DNA of 64,000 nt from Ephemerocybe angulata (Eukaryota; Basidiomycota; Agaricomycetes; Agaricales; Psathyrellaceae): positions 1 to 64,000 of the forward strand of contig JAACJK010000111.1 of the NCBI GenBank assembly GCA_013368325.1, given 5' to 3'. The notes beneath the pieces are model-generated. The model was not told the origin of the DNA, did no database searches, and saw only the letters and a program-made list of their open reading frames with translations. The position numbers and the translations under genes are program-made. Shown here in pieces: positions 21,988 through 32,688 of this stretch. Numbering within the stretch: position 1 is the stretch's first letter; each line of letters begins with the position of its first letter.

Positions 21988-22402
21988 GTTAGAATAGTCA
22001 GATGTAGGGGGGACGTGTCGGCCACCGTTCCTGACCGCCGATCTTCAGTTCGGGACTTTGGCTTTTCCCTCCCCTCCCGACAGTCTAGGGCAAATTACAA
22101 GAATACCCCTGGACTCGTAGACCAGAGACATTCCTACCGGTGCGACATCCCCTACCTCTGAGGACTCAGCATGCAGCAAGCTCGCTTACGCATACCTATG
22201 CGTGTGTAGACCACGGTCGTGGATTCTACCATGGCTAATAATGTTAGTCTCTCTAGGTGAATGTACGCGAGCCTTGGCGACGTGGTCACCAAGTTCTGAG
22301 AAGGGAGAGACGGTCAGTGAATGCTCGGGATCACGCAGGGACAATGGAGGAGGAATGCAATATATTAACAGAGGGTACACAACTGGGTACAACATGCAGA
22401 GA

Positions 22403-23752
22403 TTAACGAGGGGCCCGACCACGGCCACCCCTTCCTCCAAACCGACGGTCACCTCGACCTCGGGATCCGCGAGCGGCGTTAGCGCCGACCAGATCGACCT
22501 GCTTGTGCCACGCAGGCAGGGCCGGGCACTCGCAGTACGGCTCGGTGTGATCCATGCCGTGGCACACGGTGCAGTGCCCGCTGTAGTTCGCATACGCGGT
22601 GCCGTAGTTCACGGTGGTGATGACGGCGCGGCGCACGGATGCAAGCCACTTGAGGTAGAGCTCGGGGTTGTTGGTGGGGGAGTTGATATGGAGGCCGTAC
22701 TGGCCGACGCGTGAGGGAGGTTCACCTGGGGCTGTGCGACGTGCACGGCCAACCACCCTGACGGTGTTGAGGATGTTGTTGATGAGGGTCTCGACGTTGG
22801 TGATGTGGGGCGCGACCGTGTTGCCGAGGGTATGGCACTCCTCGATCGCACGTCTCACCTGGTCATCCTTCTTCAGGGTCTCCCGGATCTCCTTCCCTAG
22901 CCTGGCAGTCGTCTTCTCCCCTAGGGGCGGCTTGAAGTCTTCACCGGTCAGGAGGGCGACGAAGGTGGTGGGCGCAAGTGGAAGGGCCAGGGTAAAGACC
23001 GTACCCGCTTCGGTGGACCAGATGCTGCGGGAGGCGACGCTGGCGTACTCCTCGGCGTCGAGGTCGATCGCGAACCAGAAGGTGATGGGTTTGAGGTCGG
23101 GTGCACCTCGTTTTGGGACCTTCAGGGCATATGTGACGACGCGGAGAAGGACCTCCGGGACGCCCATGGCGCGGGCGAAGATGTCGAGTACGACCTCGGT
23201 CTTCCTCTCGATGTTCGAGCCCTTCGTGTCGGATGCCAGCCAGACGAGGAAGGCGTAGCTGGCAGTGGTTGCCTTCTTCAGGAAATCCTTGCTCGCCGCA
23301 GACCAGAGCTCGGTGAGAATGTGGGGGAGGATGATGAGCATGGGGAGGACACCGGACGCGGGAATGGGGTTGACAAGGAGGGGCGCGACACCCTTGGCGG
23401 GGGCGACATCGAGATCGTCGTCGCTATCCACGTCCAGCTGGGCGTCCTCCAGTTGCTTCTGGACGGTGCCTTCTTCCCCTCCTTCGTGATCCTCGTCCAT
23501 CGGGGCTAAATCCTGGTACCTGTTGTGAGAGGAGCTAGGTGCCGTAAGTTAGCGTACGGCACGGGTGGCCAGGATACATGCGGTCGCTCACGCCTTGTGC
23601 CTTTGCGGCGTCTTTGGGGGGACTGGAGCGGCGTTACGGTGATTTGGAGGGGGTGGCGAACCGCGGTGGCGCTTTTGGGCGGAGGAGCTCTCGGCCTGGT
23701 GGAGGGCTAGGCTGTCGTCCGCGTTGGGAGGAGTAGAGGGTTGGTCGGGCAT
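22403..23752 (-). CDS. LINE ORF1: gag-like protein with CCHC zinc knuckle, apparently spliced
   Basis: The main frame (22,403-23,519) ends in a CX2CX4HX4C knuckle (CTVCHGMDHTEPYC) followed by an RGRGDRRFGGRGG tail, both typical of retroelement RNA-binding proteins. Its first internal Met is at 23,500. Upstream, 23,592-23,752 encodes MPDQPSTPPNADDS and a basic stretch. It joins the main frame in phase if a 72-bp stretch (23,520-23,591) is removed as an intron with GTGAGC donor, CTAAC branch site and AACAG acceptor, giving 425 residues. Without splicing the upstream ATG makes a 54-codon frame that stops before the main ORF. The order ORF1 then ORF2 on one strand fits a LINE. It could instead be a domesticated gag gene next to the element. 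Confidence 0.75.
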
Positions 23753-24000
23753 TATGGTTATGCACGTTGTGTCCGTCCGATGCGAGGTGGCTTAAACTGT
23801 GGCTTTGCAGTTTTGATCTGGCCTCCGATTGGTTAAACCTTATTTTCCGGTCCAGGGTTAGGGTCTACACATGGGACCTGAGTCCTCGGGGCAGTCGGAC
23901 GGGCAGGGCACGGTGTACGGGACACTGGGTGAGAAGGGTGTACGCAGAAAGGGTATAATCCATTGCGCTATGTAGGTGTAACCGTGTGCTCAGCTTCTCT

Positions 24001-24530
24001 ATCGAAGGTGGTAGTGGTAGGGGAGGGGCGTAGCTACTTCGCTCGCATGCCTTCGGCGCCTACTAGTGGTATCCCGGTTGGAGAGGTTGTCTCGGCGTGG
24101 GGAAGGGGACTGGCAGTCATGCCACAGGCACGACGGTCGTGGAGGTCGCGTTTTCCATCGCGTTCCTCAGTCGCCGTCGTGGATCTGCCCTGGCCTTGCC
24201 CCCACAGAACGTGGGAAACTACGAGATGATCGTGGTAGTGGATCCCTCCTCCCCATCCTCGCGCCTCTCCTCCTCCCTCTCCTACTCGTCACCAGTCCCC
24301 CGCCGGACGCCCACGTCACTGCTCCCTTCGGCAGCACTACCACTACAAAGACAAACACCGGCGTTCGATGGATATGCGTTTGGGAGTGGGTTGGGCGGGG
24401 TGTTGAAGAAGAGGGGGGAGGAGAGGAAGGGGGAGGAGTATGAGAGTATTGGAAAGGTAGTACTAGGTGAGTGTTACTCGGCGTTTAGGCTCTGTGGTTG
24501 GGCTGACGCGGGTGTAGATGCTGTTTAGGT
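24001..24530. repeat. Copy A of a dispersed repeat, inverted relative to 28,872-29,000
   Basis: The segment about 24,230-24,375 (ending acaccggcgttcgatgg) is matched, as reverse complement with small gaps, by about 28,872-29,000 (ccatcgaacgctggtgttt...). Copy B lacks one gtagtg hexamer. No gene is accepted here, although both copies keep a similar open frame. Confidence 0.7.
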
Positions 24531-26640
24531 TATATAGAGTACATATTTATAGAACAGGCGCTTTCTCCTCCATGCCGCACGCACGAACGATCCTTATTCT
24601 GATAGCTACGACAGCTCCACGTCTCGCAACCTCGATCTGTCCAGGTGCTCCCTTCTCCTTCTCCAGCCCTCCCCGGACTCGACGCGCCCCCTCCACCCAT
24701 CCAACCCACTCGCAGGCGAGCCGAGACGCTCCCGCTCTCCCATAGCACGCAAGAACGTATGAACGCACGAATGCCCGAATGGACCTACCTCCTCGCTCCC
24801 TCGCATGGCTACTGCAGTCGACGTCCACCTGCTGAGCACCGTGCGGAGGCTCATACCCGGGCTGCATCGACCGACCGACTGACCGACCCAAGGCTGATCG
24901 ACCGCTGACTACCTGGCCAGCTGACGACTGACCGAGGACTGACCGACCCCGCCTCTCTCTCATAACAGCAACTAACTGCTATCCACAGATCCCGCCACCC
25001 GAACTAGACCCGCGATCGGGAGAAAGGATGAATGAATGGACGTGGAAGAACAAATGAATGAAGGCCGAAGGGCTCGCACCACCTTCCTCCTTCCTCTCTT
25101 CGTCTGTCTGTCTCTCCTGCCAGCCCGCTCACTCTCCCGTCTGCACGTCGAGAAGTGGGGTGGGCGGAGGGTCCTTGATGGTGAGTTCGCGGTGTACAGT
25201 GATACTCTTTGGAAGGTGCTGTTTCGCTCGGGACGCATCGGTTTAGGGTGGAAATAATCGTGCGTGTGGGGGTTTGGATGGGATGGATGGTCAGGGTGGG
25301 GGAATGTTGGGATGATGGACGGATGTGCGGTCTGGGTACGTCCTTTGACAGACTTTGAGTGTGTTGTACTGCACTTACTCTCTATCTACGTTCCTCAGGC
25401 TCTTGAACTTCGGCCCCATTCTTATCGACTTCGACTTCGTGTTACGCCGTCGAGTATCGAGCGTGCAACTTCTCGCCGGGGCGCGGAACGCTCGAACGCA
25501 AGCACGAATGAATGAATGAATCAAGTCGGTGCGGGGGTCAGACGTGTAGATTTATTCACTGGCCGAACGACCGACCGAATGGCTGAGCGAGCGAGCGAGG
25601 CGGTGAATTGCCGCGGGCTCGTTGGCTGACGGTCTGGGTAATACAGGAGTCCCCGCCCTCGTTCTCGAGCCTCGAGGCCCGTACGCACGTGCACGGCGAT
25701 CGGGCTCCGGTATGGTATAGTCGTATAAATTAGGATTGAGGTGGAGGAACGTTCTATTTCGAGGTGCGCCGTATCCCACCCGTTCCTTCGCCGTACTCGA
25801 TCGTTGACTTCCCCTCTCTTCGTCTATCCGTCGATCCACCTATCTATCCGTCCTGCCATGCCAGCCTACTCACGCGTCTGCACGTCTGGAATTAGGGCGG
25901 CGGGGACTGTGGGGCCTTGGTCGATTGGGACACGCTCGCTCTGTTGTTGCGCTCTGGGATGTGCGGTGCTGCCAAGGTTCTAGATCTGCTCGGTACACGT
26001 ACACGTCGGTTTAGGGTGGATAGTAAGTCCGTGTGGGGGTCCAGTTGGGATGGATGGCTGGGCTTGGGAAGGGTTGGGAAGATGGATGTGAGGTCTAGGT
26101 ACAGTATGTTCTTTGACAGGCTTTGAGTGTGTTGGACTTACTCTCTACGTTCTGCAGGCCCTTGAACTTCGACCCATCCTCTGTATCGACTCGCTGGCTG
26201 GACTATCTCGCTGGCTGGACTATCTCGCTGGCTGGACTATATACCGAACTCCACGAGCTGGACTCATCGACGAGATGCGTCCGTACGCACAGTTCTCGCA
26301 CCCGCTCTCCAACGCATCTGTTCAAACGACCGACCGACTTGGTTGGTTGCGTCCGTACGCACAGTTCTCGCACCCTCTCTCCAACGCATCTGTTCAAACG
26401 ACCGACCGACTTGGTTGGTAGAAGTGCAATGGATGGTATGGTAGAAATGGTACGGTAGAAATGGTATCGATTGGGGTGGGCGGGGACTTCGAGGTGCGCT
26501 GTATTCTATCTCGTTCTTCGGCATGTACTTATCTCGACCATCGACTGTCAGACACTACATACACATCCAGCCCGAACAAACTTCTCGGGGCATTTGAGCG
26601 ACCTTTCCTCTCTTCTTGCTCTGAATCTGCTCCGGCGTCC
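24531..26640. repeat. Gene-free region built of diverged duplications
   Basis: A segment at about 25,080-25,450 recurs in diverged form at about 25,810-26,185. Shared phrases include cggtttagggtgga, tgggatggatgg, gactttgagtgtgttg and acttactctctac. A third partial copy begins near 26,460 (cgaggtgcgctgtat). Simple repeats include gaatgaatgaatgaat near 25,506 and gaccgaccgactgaccgacc near 24,870. No coding capacity is supported. Confidence 0.7.
26190..26419. repeat. 19-bp triplicate and a 72-bp tandem duplication
   Basis: The phrase tcgctggctggactat occurs three times in a row at about 26,190-26,240. Two adjacent 72-bp units at 26,276-26,347 and 26,348-26,419 begin tgcgtccgtacgcacag and differ at only one position seen by eye (cccgctct against ccctctct). 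Confidence 0.9.
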
Positions 26641-26745
26641 GAGACGGTGCCTCGATGGCGTTGGGTGGAGTCGTTACGGTGAGGGGGCGAAGGGGGAAGG
26701 GGGCGAAGGGAGAGAGTACAGGGTCGCGGGTGCAGGGGGAAGAGT

Positions 26746-26876
26746 TAGGCGCTCCGCAACGCCCATGTTCCCATGAGCGCTGTCAAAGTACTATTACAGA
26801 GACGCATATCACCGCAACTAAGCGCCAAAGAAGATGATAAACACTGCCGCTTCAAGGGCAAAAGTGCGTCGGCGCC
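26746..26876. mobile_element. Short dispersed element copy 1, possibly MITE-like
   Basis: It starts taggcgctccgcaacgccc and ends near gtcggcgcctg. The same sequence appears at 29,911-30,405, where a 361-bp block splits it. The ggcgc boxes at both ends suggest short terminal inverted repeats. No coding frame. Confidence 0.55.
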
Positions 26877-27031
26877 TGGGTTAAGCGTACGTAGACATAA
26901 TTCACATTCATTGAACCCGCCAAGACGTCTCCCGCACACTCAACTTCAAGATGCACACAATTACATACGGTATGGCAACACACACTTTCTACTCAGACGG
27001 ATATGGACATGCTACATAATAGAGCGAGTCC

Positions 27032-28139
27032 TCAAACCTTGAAAACCCGTCGGCCGAACCGCAGAACCTGGGCGACGTACTCCTCCTGCTCCTCGTAGAA
27101 GAAAGCATGGCTCCCATTCTTCGCCGTATAGACCGTCAAGTCCTTCCACTTCCCTTCAACAATCGCATGTGTCTCCTCCCCCTTGATGGATCCATCAGCC
27201 CCGCCATTGATCAGCAGCAACGGTACGCCCTTCTTCCCCGCCTCGAACAGGTTCGTCGTATCCTGTGTGCTGCCTCGGGCAGGGCCCGCGGGGAACGTGA
27301 TCTTCGCTGGATCTGGCAGCATCGTGGATCCGAGCCAGCTCCAGAGGACCTCGGTGGGCACCCTTTCTGGGTGGTTGAAGAGCCGGTAAAGGAACTCTTG
27401 GCGTATCGACAGCGCGAGCGTTGCGTTGTCGACGCTGGAAATCGCGGGTAGCTCGACGGTCTTGACCCATTCTGTGGTGCAGTTGGGTGCAGCGGCGAGG
27501 TACGGGCACGCTGCGGTCCAGATTATACCAGACAGGGCGTCGGGACCGTAATGCTGCAAGACGTCTGACGCATATGTACCTACAGGAGAGGAGTCGTATT
27601 AGTAATTAGGCGCCCATATGAGCATGACAGCGGTCTGATTGATGCCCGAGAAGAATCGTGTACCTCCCAGACTCCTACCATGAACGGCGCGTTAGGCAAA
27701 TTCGGTGTGGCATGGGGTGCACTCACCATCCAATAAATAATGGCTTGGTGACGTTGAAAGATTTGGTCACCGAAACGAAGTCGTCCGCGGAGAGCTTTGA
27801 GCTGTAGTCGGCTGCGCGCTCTGGCTTCCCGCTGCGCCCGAATCCTCGCAGGTCATATGCGACCTATAGTGACATCAAGTCAGCGGCGCTCTATCGGTCG
27901 ATCTTTGCCAAGTGTAATAAGTATATTTATGATTTATTTACCAGGTGGAAGTAGCGGAGGAGGTTCGCATCGCGAAAGATGTTGGCCCACACAAGCGCAC
28001 TCAGTGCGAATCCGTGCACGAAGACAAGAGTCGGCAGGTGAGGTTTCCCAACGGCTTGGGCAAAGATTTGTGTCCCGTCCGAAGAGGACACATACCGCTC
28101 TGTTATAGCGAACGTAGCGTTGAGGACAGCAGAAGCCAT
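27032..28139 (-). CDS. Alpha/beta hydrolase
   Basis: Four exons: 27942-28139, 27727-27863, 27664-27674 and 27032-27579, giving 297 residues with every junction in phase. The N-terminal part has LVFVHGFALSALVW (oxyanion-hole HG) and YDLRGFGRSGKP, typical of the fold. The nucleophile elbow GWSLGG is split over three exons; its Ser lies on a micro-exon of 11 nt. The likely acid is the Asp of INGGADGS and the likely base the His of NGSHAFFYEE. No signal peptide is seen, so the enzyme is probably cytosolic. The substrate cannot be told; haloperoxidase/esterase-like relatives of this length are common in fungi. A TATA-like box lies about 70 bp upstream. Confidence 0.88.
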
Positions 28140-28205
28140 TTCGATGCAACGGGGATCAGATCACCGGAATGGGAGAAATGCTAGATTGTACCACCGCGAC
28201 CGTCA

Positions 28206-28212
28206 CTTTATA
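28206..28212 (-). promoter_or_regulatory. TATA-like box of the hydrolase gene
   Basis: The minus strand reads tataaag about 70 bp upstream of the ATG at 28,139. Call by position and match only. Confidence 0.35.
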
Positions 28213-28871
28213 GATATTGGTGCTTCCATAAGCGGTACACTTAGTGGAGTTACAGCATTCTCATTGTTCTGCAGTCAGCTGCTGATCTCGTCATTGGAGG
28301 TGCTTCCAGGCCGTGCTCTGGAGTCAATTCTACCCGCCACGTGTAATTCATGTGCCTCGATGTGCAGGGTCCCTCGGCACGCCTGTCTCCGAAACGGAGG
28401 ACAATTCGGGTGTCACCTAGGGGGCGCGGTGAGGGCTAGTAATGGCGGTAGTCCTAACCCACTAATTCCTCATCGTTGTAGGGCACGAGCTAGAAATTGT
28501 AGATACATACCTTCTTGTATTAATTTACGATACCCTCGCAGACCCCGGCGTTCAGAACTTGGACCGCGTCGGGGAATATCACCTATCACATATCACCTTT
28601 GCACACCACACACACCCACAAACACACGCCCACACTGCGTCGTTCCGATGGAAGAGGGTACTTACTTGGTACTTACTAACTAGGAAGACCCAAGGTCTCA
28701 TCAAACCATGAGAATGCGGAATGCGCCCGCCGAACTTCACAGGCTGGTCTACATAGTACATACACTTCCCTCCTTTCGTAGAACGTCGCGTCACTCTAAT
28801 TCTCGATATCATGCACTGTGTCCTTCAAGTTTCCTTCAACAGAGTTTATAATCTCGGGATGAACCACCAAC
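28213..28871. other. Gene-free stretch upstream of the hydrolase
   Basis: No coding frame supported. A CA-rich simple repeat (cacaccacacacaccc) lies near 28,600. Confidence 0.6.
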
Positions 28872-29030
28872 TTATCCATCGAACGCTGGTGTTTGTCTTT
28901 GTAGTGCTGCCGAGGGAAGCAGTGACGAGGGCGTGTGGGAGACTGGTGACAAGCGAGATGGGCAGGCGACTAGTGACGAGGAGAGGCGCGAGGACGGGGA
29001 GGAGGGCAGACGGGAAGCGACGAGTCGGCG
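28872..29030. repeat. Copy B of the dispersed repeat, inverted relative to 24,230-24,375
   Basis: ccatcgaacgctggtgttt onward matches the reverse complement of copy A over roughly 120-140 bp with gaps. Confidence 0.7.
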
Positions 29031-29910
29031 TGTGAGTGCGGTAGCATGGCCAGCCCTCCACCGGCAAATCGGAGCTCGGTCGCGCTGACGAATCTTTCGC
29101 ACGCATCGCCCACGTGCCGTCCGGGCGCCTAACGTGCGCAGCCAATGCGCGTTTGCGGGCTAGGCCCAATAACGACGAGCGCATCGTAGTGTCGGCGGCA
29201 GCGGCAGTGACGTAAAGGGAGAACGCGTTTGACCCATCGATTATGTATACGGACAGTGAAGGTGGGTTCCGAGCGAGTCTGGGGTGTGGTCGCCGACGCG
29301 TTGTGGAAGCATCCGTCGCACTGGAGCACATACAACTTTGACATGTAGATGTTATCGAGCACATATGCTACTAGTATACCCCGAGTTCGATCTCCTCATG
29401 TACTTAGCGCGGGTACAACGGACGTTCTTTGCGTGCGTGCGTCCATCATCATGCGTATGTGCGCAGATCGCTTCAAGTTCGTCGTATTATAGAATGCTTT
29501 TTGGATGCTTTTGCATCGGACCTTCCCGGACCGTCCGCCATGATGGAGTGCAAAGCACGAGCGAGACACACCAACCACAAAGGTTGTAGATGGGAATCAC
29601 AGTAAGTACCATAATGGCAGCCTGCTTGCTTCGACACCATACCCCTGACTATCACTCAGAGATTTGGCACCACTCGAATAGAAGCAGCAGTCAGCAGAAT
29701 CAGGGTTTTGGCAAGCGCCTATTTTCCACAATCATCCGTATAATATGATGAGGCGATGATCATCCATAGTCTGAGGGTTCTTTCTGATGGTGCTTGAGCT
29801 TCCGCTAACTACTGAGCGAAACAAAGCAGAAAGTACATGCGACAGAGACTAGCCGCATGGCAGAAGTTACTGTTAGAGCAGAACTGTATTGGTACATAGC
29901 CAGTGGAGTA
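29031..29910. other. Gene-free stretch
   Basis: No supported coding frame, RNA gene or clear repeat. Confidence 0.5.
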
Positions 29911-30405
29911 TAGGCGCTCCCCAACGCCCATGTTCCCATGAGCGCTGGCTGTTTCACAGCGTAACAGAGTCTCTCTAGTCCGATAAATCAGGAGCGGCCC
30001 CGCTTAGGCTCCTTGCATACCATGTTCCTGATCATCATGAACAGCTACTATACAAATAGAAGAAGAGTCAAACCTTTTTTGAGAGACCTTGATTCAATTC
30101 ACCATGTGATGATCACGACAATAATCCCCGGTAGGTTTCCCTACTTTTCTCGACCCGAACTACACAGGTCAATATGTGTAATCAATGAGCACACCAATCG
30201 GAGCAGAACAATGAGATATCCCAGAGGGAATAGGCGCCCGTCGCCCTTCTTTGCTCGCGTGGTGTTTCATGAGGCCCCACAATGCAGTTGCGCATCAGTG
30301 TTACGTTCTCAAAGTACCGTTACAGAGACGCATATCACCGCAACTAAGCGCCAAAGAAGATGATAAACACTGCCGCTTCAAGGGCGAACTGAGTCGTCGG
30401 GCGCT
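29911..30405. mobile_element. Short dispersed element copy 2, interrupted by a 361-bp insertion
   Basis: 29,911-29,947 matches 26,746-26,782 and 30,309-30,384 matches 26,783-26,858, with about two mismatches in 76 bp. The intervening 29,948-30,308 is absent from copy 1. The inserted block begins near cagcgtaac and ends near gttacgtt, a weak inverted pair that suggests a small nested element. Confidence 0.65.
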
Positions 30406-30721
30406 AATCAACTTGATTATTATCAAGGGATATCTGGAATTTAACTTTGCATCCATCCATCCATCATGGTGATTAAGACCGATATTTAGGAACATAGCTC
30501 AGTACTCTATTGAACCGCCTTCGAGCCCGGTGTGGGCGCTGTGTTTTGAATTGGACATGAGATAGGTAGCCAGCCGGGTAGAAGCATAGAAGGTGTATAG
30601 GGCGAGTCGCTACCGCACATAAACTCCATCCATAGGACTATATATGCATGGAATATTTGAAATACTACGTCCTACAATTCATTTTAAACCTCCCAGCATA
30701 CACCCACCTTCGTCGCTAAAC
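30406..30721. other. Upstream region of the DUF6533 gene
   Basis: No gene. A catccatccatc simple repeat lies near 30,450 and an actatatatgc AT box near 30,637, 85 bp before the ATG. Confidence 0.5.
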
Positions 30722-32688
30722 ATGAACCACGAACAAATCCAAGAACTGACTTCGATGATAACCGACTGGAGAAAGTATGAGGTCAGTCCGCGACTGGCAT
30801 AATGGAGCTCAAATAGATATGTCCTGATAACGATTTTCGATTGTTATGCAGTATCTAGCCCAAGGTATGTTCGCATCCTAATGTTCTCAAGCATAACACG
30901 AGGCTAATTGTGTATCTGAACCCCAGTGCCTGGCGCGACAATGCTAGTACGTCGCCTAACGAGTTCACCTACATATATGAGCAGTGGGCCGCCTCAAACA
31001 TATCTCTCAGCTATACTACTATGCTACAACTCTCGACGAGGAGGTGCGTTGAATATTCTTCCCTACCAATTCCCGAGTTCCACCCAGGCGTGAGCTTGAC
31101 TGACGCGCCGATTCTGAATCATCCCCGTTTTATTCTAAGGTCCGACGCATCTGGCCTCTTCCGTCTCGAAAGCTCGGAAAGCTCCTGTATATAGGCGCAC
31201 GCCATACAACTATCCTCAGGATCATTCTGGACTTCATGGGTACGTGCCTCCCCAGACACCAAATCAGCTTTGCTTCGACTCACAATTTACCCACTGCAAC
31301 GTGAAGTGAACATGCCGTGCCGCTTTGATCTCGGGGTGAAGGTACGACGAGCACTGTAAATACCATGTGAAAGTGAGAATAGCTTTGGCTAATACTTTCT
31401 CAGACGTGTATGGTCGTCAGACTCCTTGCCATAGGTATGTGGCACTACCTGCTATACTAGTCCATTAGGGACCACTGCGAACTGTGCTGACGGATATTCA
31501 TACCCCCGACATATAGGCATCCACAATCTATCAATCACGCTCATCAAAGGTATCGAAATATAAATTTCGTATAAGGCTTCGCACAGCGATAGGGACTGAC
31601 CTGCGCATATGTGGTAGCGGTGTTCTACCTTTGCCTATACGCACTTCTAGGCGGTAGTCGAAAGTACATGTGGGCGTTAGCAGCCGTCTTTACGGTATGT
31701 ATTTAAAGTCATTCATCGTCCAGCATGTGGGTATTGGACTGACATTACCATTGCCGCGCTGATCAGGTCATGGTGGTACCTGGCCACGTCCTGTACTGGC
31801 TCGCCAGCCTAATGTGGATCGGTACGTAGGGTAAAGGCTTATTCTGGCTTGATTCTGCGATCGTACTCCCATAATTATACTCATTCTATACTACTGGACA
31901 GAAACTCCAATTGCGGAGCTAGATCGCGAGCTGGGATATTCGTGTAGCCCTCAAGAGCCCACAGATAACGCGCTTTACAAGAGACTTAATCTCGCGACAG
32001 GCATCGTCTCCCTTGTAGGGGCATCAGGTGCGTCGGTCGGTCGTCATCCATCTGCAACTGACTTTAATTGTGTCTGACGCGGACGCGGAACTGAACCTCA
32101 CAGTCGTCCTTGTGGCTGGAGTCATAACATTTGCCGTTCGCTATCGAGGGCAGCATAACGGTCTTACCACCACAATACAACGGCAAGGTGCACAATACTA
32201 CCTCGCAGCGCTCGGTACGTGAATCTGGAATCTCAGCAATCATACATAGTTTCACAGCTCACAAACGGCACAGTCATCTCGTTCCTCGGCGTTCTCCGAC
32301 CTCTCGTTGCACCCACCCAGGACTCCCCAGGATCCAACACCTTAATAGTGAGGTCACCCATCGCATATTACTACATAGTACACAAAGACTAATCGTCTTA
32401 CTTTGTGCCGACGCTACCTAGCTTCTCAACAAGTAAGTACTATATAAACACCATATCAATCTCGGCTCTGATCTTCTAACAATCCTCAGCTTCCTGGCAT
32501 ACTTGTATCCCATATTCTCAGACCGTTTACTGCTGAAGCTGCAGAAGTACGACAGGACGATGTCGCGGCAGGATGTCTCTGAGCTCATCTTTGGGCAGGT
32601 GGACGGCGATCCGGTTGGTGACGATGACACCTCGGAGGATAGGAACGAGGATGGTGTTGAGGGGGCGCATGCAGGGAATGCGATTTAG
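30722..32688 (+). CDS. DUF6533-type seven-helix membrane protein, 15 exons
   Basis: Fifteen exons join in phase: 30722-30781, 30852-30864, 30927-30946, 31011-31043, 31140-31239, 31307-31341, 31404-31434, 31517-31549, 31618-31694, 31767-31821, 31902-32027, 32104-32214, 32250-32347, 32422-32432 and 32490-32688, giving 333 residues. The second, third and fourteenth exons are only 13, 20 and 11 nt. The N-terminal YYYATTLDEEVRRIWPLP with the following KLLYIGARH fits the DUF6533 signature (Tyr-Asp/Tyr, Thr-Leu, Glu-Val-Arg, Ile-Trp). Later helices read VFYLCLYALLGG, VMVVPGHVLYWLASLMW, VVLVAGVITFAV and VISFLGVLRPLV. The tail is acidic (DGDPVGDDDTSEDRNED) and presumably cytosolic. This family is very numerous in Agaricomycetes and has no known function. 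The ORFs at 30,910 and 32,028 are fragments of it. Confidence 0.8.

Larger units (their letters stand above)
16459..24000 (-). mobile_element. Two-ORF LINE (non-LTR retrotransposon) with poly(A) tail
   Basis: The element reads on the minus strand: ORF1 upstream (22,403-23,752), ORF2 (16,738-21,987), a 3' untranslated stretch and then a run of about 20 T on the plus strand at 16,459-16,479, which is its poly(A) tail. The EEP endonuclease, reverse transcriptase and C-terminal RNase H in ORF2, plus a gag-like ORF1, fit the fungal Tad1-like LINEs. The 5' end is not defined; about 24,000 is a rough estimate. No target duplication could be matched to the sequence left of the tail. ORF2 has no stop or frameshift, so the copy may be young. 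Confidence 0.85.

Noticed and set aside
20421..21997. Plus-strand frames opposite LINE ORF2 and other antisense ORFs across 16.8-22.1 kb
   Set aside because: Shadows of the strongly supported 1,749-codon minus-strand frame.
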